NCBI GenBank assembly: GCA_022496205.1
Contig: WTXD01000029.1
Span: 295,587-359,586, forward strand
From: Gloeopeniophorella convolvens
Taxonomy: Eukaryota > Basidiomycota > Agaricomycetes > Russulales
Direction of reading: 5' to 3'
DNA length: 64,000 nucleotides
How positions within the stretch are numbered: position 1 is the stretch's first letter; every line of letters starts with the position of its first letter. A program made the position numbers and the translations under genes. The notes beneath the pieces were generated by a model. The model was not told where the DNA came from, made no database searches, and saw only the letters and a list, made by a program, of their open reading frames with translations. Positions 21,439 to 32,762 of this stretch are shown one piece after another.

Positions 21439-24400
21439 ATGCTATCAGTGCCAGCACCGACACCGCCACCACATCCACCACCCGTTCGAACAGATGCTCG
21501 TACCGAGATTGAGCCCGATGATCAATGGAAGGCCGACCTGCGCAAGAGCATCGAACGCAACCTCCACGACATGGTCGAGAGCGCCCAGTCAGTGCGCGAT
21601 ACGATTCTTAGCGCGCAGCCGTCGGAGGAGAGCCGCGAGCGTGCTCTGCGGGAATACGAGAACAGCATGAACAATATCCGTACGCTGGCGCAGGACGAGT
21701 TCAATCGGCGGCTACGAACGGAGATGTCGGAGCGCAAATGGGCTCTCGACATGGTCGACTCCAACTCGCCGGACGTTGTTCGACAGCAGCAGTGGATCCT
21801 GGATAACATCCACAAGACCGATGAGCAACGTCCACCCTTCGTCGCTGACGACGCCTCTCGTAGTGGTGCTCAGCCGCTTTCCACCAGCCCGGAAGGGAGG
21901 GCAGACAGCGATCATGCCTCCGACGGCAGCTACGAGGACGAGTCCGAGGAAGGATCTGGGAGTGGTGAGGACGATCAGGACGAAGAAGGGTCGGAGGAGC
22001 TGCGGGAGAGCGATGAAGTTGAGGAAGAAGAAGGGGCTGGAGATGAGGATCCCAAATCTCGTCAACCGCGACCACCATCACGTCCATTGGTCCCTACATC
22101 CGCTCCGCTCCCTTCCTCTTCTCCCGTGTCTCGACGGAATACCCCATCGCGCCAGCGTCAGCCCTCTAGCAACTACCCTTTAGAGGAGAACGACGAGGAC
22201 GACGCGAACGAGCCGCATCCACCTCCGAATCGCCGGCGCGGGAGTCAGCCATACATCACGGGTGCTACTCCTCAGCGCCGTCCTAGCTCCGGCTCCCAAA
22301 GCCCTTTCTGGCGTCTCCCACAGGGCCGAGAGCCCTCGGGCATCTCCCGTACCCTCGCACATGCCAATGGACAGGTGTACACTACAGGCCCCGTCCAGTT
22401 CCCGCGGCGCGGGAGTGTCAATAGCACTGGCTCGAATAGCAGCGGCGCTGGCCTCCACCGTGCCGGATCGCTGAACTCTGAGCACTACCGCAGCAGCAGC
22501 GCCGTGCCACTCGTGCAGAACCGCGAACGCACTGTTACGGGCAATGCTGCGCCGCGCGAGCGCCAGCCCTCCGCCTCCGCGAGCCCGCACGACCGGCCCA
22601 GCCCCCCTATCTACCCCTCCGTCGCGCCGCGCGCTATCCCGGGCGCGCGCGCGCCACCCCTTGACGACACCGTACGCTTCCCGACGTCAGCAAGTCCCGG
22701 TCGCGCGATATTCGGGCCACAGCGCTCGCCCGAGGATCTGCGGCAGGGCATCGCGATCCCCCGCGGGCGACGACGCCCGACGAAGGCCCGCGCGGCGCAT
22801 CGTGGGGGAGCCTGCACTCGCGGCGCTCGTTCGGCGATTTCAACGCGCACCGGCGGCACAATAGCAAGGGCGACCCGCGGCTACCCCCGCTTGACGGCGG
22901 CGACTTCTCGGACGCGTCGGACGACGTTGTCGGCCAGCTGGATGACCGGCAGAGCATGTATAGCACGCGCAGCGTCCGGAGCGTGCGCAGCATGCGCAGT
23001 ATGGAGCTAGAGCAGCTTGCCATACGCCGCGAGGCCGAGGCGCGCCGCAAAGAGGAGGAAGCGGCGCGCAAGGAAGAGGAGGCGACCAAGAAGGAGGAGG
23101 AAGCGCGTAAACTCGAGGAGGAGGTGCGCCGGTCCATGGAGGAGGCCGAGCGACTCCAGAATGAGGCGCGCCAGGCTGAGGCGGCCGCCAAGCGGCGCGA
23201 GGCGGCGGCGCAGCAGAAGGAGGCGGAGGCCAAGCGTAAGGAGGCGGAGGCCAAGAAGCGCGAAGCCGAGGCCCAGAAGCGCGAGGCCGAAGCTCAGCGC
23301 AAGGAAGAAGAGGCGCGGCTGAGGGAACGCGAAGCGCGGAAGAAGGAGGAAGAGGCACATCGGAAGGAAGCAGAAGCCCAGCGCAAGGAAGAGGAGGCTC
23401 GCAAGCGGGAGGAGGAGGTCCAGCGAAAGGAGGAGGACGCCCGCAAGCGAGAGGACGATGCGCGACGCAGAGAGGAGGATGCCCGCCAGCGCGAGCTGCT
23501 GGCCCGGCAGAAGGAGGAGGATGCGCGGCGGTTCGAGGAGGAGGCGAGGAAGAAGGAGGAAGAGGCGAGGCGGAAGGAGGAGGATGCACGACGGAAGGAA
23601 GAGGATGCACGGCGAACCGAGGAGGAGGCGAGGGTGAGGCAGGAGGAGGCGAGGCGCAGCGAGGAGGACTACGAGCGGAAGCGGAAGGAGATGGATAAGA
23701 GGGAGGCCGAGCTGAAGAAACGGGAGACCGAACTTGCGCGCAAGGAGCTGGCTGCCCGCCGAGCGCAGGAGGCAGCCCGCCAGGCCGAGGAGAACGCTCG
23801 GCTCAAGGGCGAAGAGGCCACTCGTCAAGTCGAGGAGGCTGCTAGAGCTCAGGAGGCAGCCAGGTCTGCCGAGGAAGCTTCCAGGGCGGAAGAGGCTGCC
23901 CGCGTTGCTGTCGAAGAGGCTGCTCGTGCTGAGGAGGCTGCTCGCGTGGAGGCCGCCCATGCCCAGGAAGCTGCTCGCATCGCCGAGGAGGCCGAGGCTG
24001 CTTCACGCGAACAAGACAAGCAGATCAAGGCCCAAGCTCGAAAGGCGTCCAAGGCGCAGGCGAAGCGGCAGAAGGCCCTCGAGGAGCAGCGTCAGAAGGA
24101 GCAAGAAGAGCAACGGCAGCGCGAGGTGGAGCAGCAGCGCCTCGAGGAGCAGCGACGCCTCGAGGAGAAGCAGCGCGAGGAAGATAGGCTCAAGCGAGAA
24201 CGCGAGGAGCAGATCCGCCTCGACGAGGAGCTGAGCCGACAGGAACAGGAGCGCCTCAACCGCGAAGCCCTTCTCGAGCAGGACCGTCTCCAGGACATCA
24301 TGCGCGAGGCTCAGGAGAACGAGATCAAGCGCGCTCGCGAGGAGCGGTTGCGGGCCGTGGAGGAGGATAAACTGAAGGCTCTCGAGGACCAGCGGCGCAA

Positions 24401-25295
24401 GGCTGCTGAACAGCACCGGCAACGTGAGGAGCAATTCCGCCATCAGCAGGAGGAGCTCCAGAGGCAGCGCGTCAAGGAAGAGCAGCAGAAGGAGTTCGAG
24501 CGACGCGAGGCTCAGTACTACCAGCGCACCCTCGAGCGAGGACGCCAGAACAGCTTCGGGGCGACGCACGAGGCCTGGCCGAATCACCGCCCAAGTTCGA
24601 CAGCTGGTTCCGCTAGCGACCGCAGCAGTGCATCCTCTCTCTTTGGATCTCCTTCCGCTTACTCGAGCCGTCCCACCTCCATGGCTAGCTCAAATACTGG
24701 CACTCAGTCTACCCCACCTCATCCACCGGCCTCCGTTCCCCACTCCACCACGCCAAAGCCTCCACCCACAGGCACCAGACCGGGTGCCCCCGGGACGTCT
24801 CCGCACGCGGCCAAGTTCGACGAAGCTGAGTGGGCTCGCCGCGCGGAAGAACGTGCCAAGCAGCAGCAGGAGCAGTTCAAGCGGGAGCAGGAGCGCCTGG
24901 AGAACGAGCGCCAAGCGAAGAGCGTGAAGCAACTCTCCCGAGAAGAACTTATCCGGTTGTACGAGAACCACGAGAACAAGTGGCGGCAGCTGAAGGGCAG
25001 CGACAATCTTGGGTGGAACAGCTTTGCGTGGCCCGTGTTCAAGCGTCCTTCGGACCCCGAGGAGATGAACACCATGTCGATTAGCGCATACGTGCTGTCC
25101 AAGTACGCTCCTGACGCGAACACAAAGACCCCCAAAGATCGGATCAAGGAGCACCTAAAGCGCTGGCACCCCGACAAGTTCGAGACCCGTATTCTCCCTA
25201 GGGTCGTCGAAGAAGAGCGCGAGAGGGTGAAGGCGGGGGCGGGAGCCGTTGTACGGGGTTTGAACGAACTCTTGAACAGGAACTACGACGACTAA
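21439..25295 (+). CDS. Large coiled-coil protein with C-terminal J-like HPD region; one apparent frameshift
   Basis: ATG at 21439, TAA at 25293-25295, about 1285 residues if the frame break is bridged. Order: Pro-rich start; helical module (~20-105, MVESAQSVRDTILSAQ ... RRLRTEMSERKWALDM); acidic/Ser-Pro linker; from ~515 to ~1030 a very long Glu/Arg/Ala coiled coil (ARRKEEEAARKEEEATKKEE-type heptads); a second disordered stretch; and a conserved C-terminus (LIRLYENHENKWRQLKG, WPVFKRPSDPEEM, then HLKRWHPDKFE). The HPD tripeptide after a basic helix resembles the Hsp40 J-domain loop, but helix I and IV are not obvious. The frame changes near 22758-22762, a C5 run; one extra C would join the two parts. 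The 9607 gene is a shortened relative. Interaction with Hsp70 is inference from HPD only. Confidence 0.72.
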
Positions 25296-28200
25296 TTGAA
25301 GTGAGTTCTTCCTTCACATCGGCGGAACGCGAGGGCTAACCCATCCTGCAGTCTAACACAATCTTTCAGCAAACAACTAAGTGTACTATGATACCCACCC
25401 ATCATGCATCTGTACGACTACTCTCATCCCCTGTTAACAATATCACATGTGTTGTTTTGTGGAGGCTTCTATGCGCGTTGCGCGCCATCATCGGCTGACT
25501 TTGGGACTGGGCGGAACTTTTTAACATGTTACCAACATACTAACACACTGTACGATGATCAATAGGAGAATGTAGAAGAATTTACGCTTGTCTTCACGGG
25601 TTGGGGTGGCTGTATGCGGTGATGCTAGCCCAGACGACGGGACAGGTGAAACAGGCTTGCGGACGGACAAAAGCTATGACATTAGTCTGGCGCTAGATCG
25701 TGGCGCGCACAGTGTGGGTAGCAGAGTGTTTGATCTGCCGCCTCCTGCGAGTGTCCTGTTAACGGTGCTCGGAGGTCGAAGGCAAGAAGGCCAGGAGAAA
25801 ATCGTCGAGTCAACGGAAGATGCCGCATGCAAATTCATGCTCAGCGAATACAGCCAACTGAACCCTCGCCCAACGCACCACTCCCCTCCTTCACCAGCCC
25901 GCCCAAGAAAGACCAATCTGTTCGGTGCTTGCAAAGATCATGCCCTACGAACCGGAAGTGGTCGTCTCTGCGTCATCGTCTCCGGCTTCCCATGCTTCTT
26001 TCACGTGCTTTAGATGCGAAGGCTAGTCAAAGAGCTATTGAAACGTGTGCTGGATGCCTCAATGGACCGATGACGACGATTGCTGATGGCTCATCCTTTC
26101 ATGATACCAACCTGCGTTGATTTAGTAGAGGGACTGCGAGGAGGACCACGGGCGCTGCTTTCATGATTCTGGACCCTCGTCGCGCTGATGGTCGTCATCC
26201 TCGTCTTGCGTCAGGTGCACGAATATGTTCAAGTCGCTGATCATTCATGAAACCTAGTCAGTTAACCCCCAAAGAGTTGCTGTTTGCCCACGCCCATCAA
26301 TAAAGACGATTTAGCCAGTCCACGAGGCGTCATGTGTACTTCTCATCTCGCGTCCGCTATCAGCCCACGACGCCCGAGGCTTCCGTGCAATCTCAACAGG
26401 CGCTCTCGCACGCCCCCACACTCATTAAACATCAAGCCACCTATCGATGGGGGTGATGCGACCTTCGCGCATCCCAAGAGCAACGAACCAACTGTGGAGC
26501 GCCACATCGGACTGAGAACACCCGCAGCACAACTCTCTCTTGTTCCGATCGCCTCTTGTCGTAAGCAAACAAAACCGCCTTTCCAGACTGCGCGGCGATC
26601 TACCATGAGCGGCGAATAAAGACAGCTTCGTGACACCCAAAAGTCAAGTTCTCTCCAGAACGTTTCTGGGCGAATGGCGCGCATCCCGGGGTCTAGTGGC
26701 CGGTCCACCATAGCCTGAAGCTTCGTCATCACCCTTGCTTCGAGGCGCGCTCCGCCTTGTCACGTTCATCTCGTGCCCGCGCTCGTCGACGAGAATATTC
26801 CATATTTTCCTCCCGACATTACATGCACTTAGTCACAGCGCCTCGCGCTCGCTCTCGGCAGCGCAACAAAGTTCGAGGAACGACGCTGACGTGCCTGGCA
26901 CAGGTGCACGCAGCACTGCAAGTACATACATTGGACCTTTTTCGACAAACAGCAACGTCGATCGAGCGCATGAAGTATGTAAAATCCTCGGGGCCGCCCA
27001 GGACGCCTGCCATGGCTTGACACGAGACGACAGACCGTGGGCTCTGCGGATCCCCGCACGAGCCCACAGCGCGCACGCTAGCGCCCCTGGTGCGAAAAAA
27101 ATGGGGCCGCTTCTGACCGTGGGGACTTGAATCGGTGCCGGCCCTGCGCGCGCGGGGCACCCAACTTGGCCTGAGCGCGCGGCGGCATTATTACGCCATC
27201 GCACTGCGTCGTATAAACCCGGGCGCGCTCGCACGTGTCGCGCGAACATTCATGCGTGCCCGTGCGCGCCCCGTCACGGACGCGCGCAGCGGCGCCGCCC
27301 GGGGCCAGGCTTGGCGGCCACGTACTCGACTGCTCTCCGTCCGCCCGCTGGGCCCGCCCTGTGCACACTTAGCACCGCGCAGCCCCGCTGGGCGGGCGCC
27401 AGCCGCGCCACGAGGCGTGCGCTGTCGTCACTCCGTCCCCGGGAGCGCAGCCGCGCAGGTCCCCCGCGGCGCGGTCCGAGGACCCGTGCCGCGCAGTGCC
27501 GCACGCCGTAAGTGCCATATACAAGCATATACACCCATCCGGCCCTGCCGTGCGCCCCGCGCCGCGCTGGACCAGCGGGGCGCGGTCCCGCGCAGCCTTC
27601 GCCGGGCCCCGCGCGCTTCTGCTCGCTTCTGCTGAGAGCGAGGCAAAAAGTGTAAATACGACCTCGCGTACCCACGCGCGGTGGTTCTGGTCGGTCGCTG
27701 CGGAGGGGATTCGCGTCCGCCCCCGCGCAAGGGCTGGCGGGGCGAGAGGGCCCCCCGCGCGCGGGTACCGTGCGAGGTATACGAAAGGACAGCGTCCGCG
27801 CGGGCCGTGGAGATAGGTGGGGTTGTTTTCAGGGAAGCACATGGCGCGACGCCGAGACGCCCTGGGTATCTCCGGGTGTTATAGCTTATTTCTGCGCGTA
27901 CGGCTGCTCGTCCAGGGGGTAAAGCCTGTAAGATTTGCTGAGAGTCTTATTGGGCGTCGTTGTGGCCCGGGGGTCGAGTGCCCGGGGTAAATTGTAGCTT
28001 GTTGGAAGGTGAGAAGCTTCAGGCTCGAGGGCGATGAAACGCCGTCGAGTGACTGCACTGAGACCACTGGTCCATTGGATGGCGCTTGCCTGCGTTCCGC
28101 GAGTGTAGACACGATGCGTCTATACTGGCATACTGTGTCAGTCATCCATGGAATGTTTGTCAGAATCTCAGACCTTCGTTCGCTCGCAGAGGACAGGAAA

Positions 28201-31120
28201 CGAAAAGGTATTGCTGCATTTCGAGGAGATTCAAAAGCTGCGAACATAAAGCGGTCCGCGATGACGAGAGCGCACCCGGAACGGCAAGGTACAGGTCAAG
28301 GCGATACACAAGCAAGTTATCATGCAGACCCGCTCCTGCGGGGATTCCCCTAGGCGGCCGCCGGGTACCTGCCATTGAAGGTGGTTTTTTTTTTTGACTG
28401 ACCTGAGCAGGTCAATGCCACGGCTGCCAGCTGCAGGATGGCGGCACCAGGCAACTTGAGCGGGCTCAACCCCACGGTCCCGGTGCCTTAATTATACCAA
28501 GCTCAACTCCGTTGCCACCTACGTCTCTCCTTGTACGTGGTTGGCTGCGGCGGTCTTCTGTCGTCGAATAGTCTCGTCGAACAGTCGAGGCGTTGCTACT
28601 TCGCGGCGTGGCACGCTGCATTTCGCGCGGCTAACTCGCAGGTGCAAGAATAGCCACGCGTGCCGACACTATGCCGGGAAGACCGCTGCTCTTCGAGAAC
28701 CCGCAAGATGCACCAAGTGCGGCGAGGTATTGGAGCACGGTATCGGTACAAGCTCGCATGCATACAGGGACACGGATGCAAGTCTATCACCCCCTTGCTC
28801 GGGTCTTTGCTTGATGCCGAAGCACGCCCGTGGGAGCTGTCCGCGCGGGTGCAGAGGGGATGGGCGATTCTCGGCCGCCCTCGAGACTGTTCCATGCCGT
28901 GCGGGACACTGCCAAACTGCCAGACCTGACAGGACGATCCGTGCAATCTGCACTGATCACTGGCCGGGGCGCGGGAATTGGATTGACGGAGAAGGGGCAT
29001 TGGCACGGATCCGCCTACGCCGGCGGCTGACGCTTAGCGCACGTGAAAAGAGACGCATACAATCCAAAGGATATGAGGATGCTGCAAAAGGCGGGCTGTT
29101 GGACGACTGCAGCAGGAATCCATCCGAGCAGAGCAGTATGGAATTCTGGAGCTCAAGGGGTCCGGCGTTGGCGCGATGCGGGCCCCGATGAGCGTATGAT
29201 CGTCTTCAAGGGATGCTTTGTCGCCGTGCGCTGTTCGAAGTAGTGTAGGTCGCAACTGATGGTAGTCCGCGAGACCGTCTTGGTCTGTCACGTTGTTCGT
29301 TAAGTCAGTCGAACCGCGTGACTGATGGGGTAGTCCAAAGGGCCACGGGACGTCTTGCGTGGACGATCAACCCCACTTTGACGACCACGCGGTCTATGCA
29401 GGTCGGGGCTCCGATCTTCGCCGGCGGTGGCTTTCCAAGTAGAAAGCGGGAAGAAAGCGCAAGCTTCACGGACGCCGGCACACAGACATCAGACATCGAT
29501 GCCCGATTCTTTCCCGTGAAGAGCAGTAGGTACCCCCTGAATGGTCCTTGGATGATCTCGAGGAGGTGACCGCCCTAGCGAAGGCGTCCTGATGCGACTC
29601 AGGAACCGGCTTGCAATGTCGAGATGATGGCCATTTTGAGTATTCTTGAACGCGGACAGGTATCAGTGCACCCGTACGCGAGCGCATACAGTCGTGCATA
29701 TGGCCAGGGCTGACGCCGCCTTAACATCGAAGGAGGTCCCGCAGAGCTTAAGTCTCCGAAGCACGTGAGATCTTCTCCACTCTTCTGCCTCGGAAAGCTC
29801 ACACGGTTGCCTTGGTACGAGGGTTGGGCAAGCCAGCTTCCAAAAACAGGACAAGCGCACACACCCAACTGCAGAGCCAGAACGGAACAGGTGCGTGACG
29901 TCAGCACTCGAACGGGGTCCGCGCCTGATGGACATCGGCGGAGAGTATGTGCAGGGTCGCTGTGCAGTTGTACGTAGCTGGGCGGGCAGCTGTCTTCGAT
30001 GTGCGCCGCACCGACTGTCGCGTCGGGTGGAGATGATGCCAGCCTCGGAGACGGAGCGGGAGGAAGTGTGAAAGGGCGGGAGAAGTAGACGCAACGTGTA
30101 ACCAATCTCTCTCAAGAAGCTTTCATTTGTGGGGAGTGCATGCCGGTATAGGGGAAAGCGTGCTTTGCAATGGCGGGGGAAGAGTAAGTGGGCAGTGCAA
30201 GGGCAGTGTTTGAGATATAGTAACTCCATAAGTGGATGCGGCGATAACTCAGTGCAAGCCGAGTACGATAGGTCGTGGAGGATATCGGAATGGGCGCGAA
30301 TCTGAAATACTGGGGTGAAAACTTTACTGTCCGCTGTTGCAGCGGGAAGCTCTAGGCGTCTGGCTCCCTTGCGGCCGTTGTGGTACAGAGCAATCCCCGA
30401 TCGGTTTGTGGGGTAGAGGGTACGAGGGCCGAAAAGAAGCGGGTACGGTCGCTTTGCTGTGAAAGCTTGGCGGGTTGCGGGAACGACAGTGCTCGGAAGC
30501 GGTGCGGATATTGCACAAGAAGCTGGGGAACTCGAGAGGTTCCGAGTCGGTGTGCAGGGCCATCGAGCTGCGGGAACGACGGCACGCAGCGATCTTCAAG
30601 AGTACATTCATGCGACATGATGGGGGAGGGTATGATTGATGGTGCAGAGGTTGAAAAACCGGCGGCAGAGGCTGAATGGGAGAGGCCGGGACCGTAGACC
30701 GAGACCGGGGAAATCGAGATGGGACCGGTCCCAGATGAAGGACTCAGATGGGGCGGGAGTATGCGCGCCATGCTCCTGGGGCAGGAACGTTCCGCGGGCG
30801 GAAAACGAGGCATGCAAGCATTCGAGAAAGCAGGTCGCGGAGCGACAATGCAGGGCCGGGGCTGGCGGGGATTGAGACGTAGGTTTTGCAGAGATAGGCT
30901 GAACGATTTGTTTTTTTGGCGACGGCGTCGCGGATGAAGGACACGATGCAGCGCCGGGGAAACGGCGGCTGCGGAGATTGGATGGAAGAAGGGTGGCGCT
31001 TACGTGTGAGAAGGGCAAACAGAATTCGCAAATAAGAAATTGTTCACTCGTGTTTATAAACGACGCGCTCGGTCGATGCTCCTCGCTCTCACCCTCCCTT
31101 TCTCTTGAATCGCCGCCGCT
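25296..31120. other. Gene-poor 5.8 kb with a GC-rich island
   Basis: I find no supportable gene. 25296-26900 is ordinary-looking spacer. About 27050-27850 is a strongly GC- and CpG-rich island (runs of gcgcgc, cccgcg) that creates long overlapping frames in several phases with Arg/Ala/Pro-biased products, a composition effect. A T11 run lies at 28385-28395. 28400-31050 has only short frames without motifs. It ends in the promoter of the gene at 31121. Confidence 0.4.
31055..31060 (+). promoter_or_regulatory. TATA-like box upstream of the gene at 31121
   Basis: TATAAA in tgtttataaacg, 61 bases before the ATG, followed by a CT-rich leader (cctcgctctcaccctcccttt). A typical fungal core promoter arrangement. 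Confidence 0.45.
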
Positions 31121-32762
31121 ATGGCCTCCTTGACCCCCTTGTCCCTCATGGACGCGTCACGGGACTCTCGCATACACGACTGGATCGCAGAGCAGTACTC
31201 CTTTGCTCTCTCCGAGTTCGACGACAACCTTGCGTGGCGTGACGACCCGCCTTCTCTGCGCGAGTCTAAGCTACTTCCGGATGACTTTGACCCTAGCCTC
31301 CGCCAATCGGTCACGCGACAGCCCAGTCCTCTCTCTGACCGCCCTCCGCATTACTACGACGCTCCTTTGCTTTCCGATAAGCACGCTGTCGACGGGCAGT
31401 CGCACGAACTCGTACACGTCCAAGACCAGTCCGACCAAGAAGATGCACTCGACGCGCTTCTTCGCGAAATGAACACCTGGCGCGTACCGCCGGCTGACAT
31501 GTCAGCAAGCTCATTCGCAAATTCCGACCGCAACAAGGTACATACCTTTTCTCTGACGCGTCTCACTTCCCTAGCTGTAGCTGACGCGCACGTGACAGGC
31601 GCTTCCTGCAACACCCTCCCCGCCTTCGACCCCCACACTGGAGGACTTTCCTTCACCTCCGCCAACCACCCCGTCATCCCCGTCCTCCTCTACCTTCCCT
31701 TTGACACCCACTTCATCATTCCGGCCCTCACATCGGCGCTCTAAGCCTCTCCAGTCTTTCTCTTCCGCCGCGGATTCGGACTCAGAGCCCGTTCTTACTA
31801 CCTCTGCGTCCTACGCGTCGTTGCGCTCTCGCACCAACCGTTACCCCTCAATTTCCACAACCCTCTCCACAGCCGAGTCCTCTTTCAATTCATCCGTCCG
31901 GCACGCGATATATGTCTCGGCTCCCCAGAAGACGCCCCCCTCCTCACCTACGACTCCCACTCCCACTGAGCGCCTTCCGCCTCTTCACGGTGCATCTGCG
32001 ATTCCCTCGGCGGACCCTGTTCCGTTTGCCGCATCAACGGATGGGCTTCTCAGAGTCTATCCTTCCGGTCTGGCGGCTGGCGAGCAGTCGCGCTGGAGTG
32101 TCGCATCAAGTTCGACACCATCACCCCCCTCCCGCCGCTCGTCCACTCCGACGCCGAACTCCATGCCCGCCCTTCCTACTTTCATCCGCTCTCCGCCGAA
32201 ACAGAAGCGCGAGCTGCCGTCGATCAGGACTCGACTTCTCAGCACTTTGGGACTTCGCCCGCGTAGTTCTGCCCCTACTTCTCCTGACACAGAAGTGCCT
32301 TACCCATCTGCTTCGCGCCGTAATTCCCATCGATCCTCTTGGAACAGCGCGACAACGCGCCGTCGCCGCGCCGACAGCGCCATCCATCTGAGCTCCACCA
32401 AGGGCGAGAAGCGACTTGTCGTGAGCGGACTCGAAAATGGCAATCTTGACGCAGAGCTCGCTGTCAAGCGATGGTGTGAGGTGAGAAGCCGTTGTTATCG
32501 CTGTCTGCGAGAACAGCACTAACTTGCAATGCAAATAGTCATTTGGCGAGCTCCGCCGTATCTCACGCAAAGACGGCGCTCTGCACGTATCATGGAAGAA
32601 AGCATCTGTGGCAGATACCGTAAGTGCCTAATACTATCAAATTCCATTCAAATTCCTGGTGTTGACAAGCGGACTTAGGTATGCCGCCTTGAGGCGCGCG
32701 TATTCATCAACGGTGTCGGAAGCGTGGCGCTCTCATCAGTCACCGAACCCAGGCTTTTCTAA
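31121..32762 (+). CDS. Unrecognised Ser/Pro-rich protein, four exons
   Basis: Predicted join 31121-31537, 31599-32480, 32539-32619, 32679-32762: 487 aa; introns 58-61 nt, all GT-AG and in phase. The first exon encodes a moderately ordered acidic region (DASRDSRIHDWIAEQYSFAL..., then EDALDALLREMNTW). The second is dominated by Ser/Thr/Pro low complexity (PSPPSTPTLEDFPSPPPTTP) with many possible SP/TP phosphorylation sites. A short ordered C-terminus follows (RRISRKDGALHVSWKKAS, CRLEARVFINGVGSVAL). The small terminal exons read through only in this phase, which supports the model. I recognise no domain. Disorder plus SP sites suggests a signalling or regulatory adaptor, but that is inference. 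Confidence 0.6.

Noticed and set aside
22840..24587. Long minus-strand frames opposite the coiled coil
   Set aside because: Leu/Pro/Ser-rich mirror images of Glu/Arg/Lys codons; typical antisense shadows.
22956..25295. Separate gene starting in the coiled-coil frame at 22956
   Set aside because: The frame has no ATG near its start, continues sensibly upstream to the C5 run, and one added base joins it to the frame starting at 21439.
27135..27842. Long frames on both strands in the CpG island
   Set aside because: Several phases are open at once with Ala/Arg/Pro-rich products, as expected from high GC; no splice-linked or conserved segment.
29599..30229. Minus-strand frames of 168 and 188 codons
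   Set aside because: Overlapping phases, no motif, no consistent splice sites and no conserved partner.
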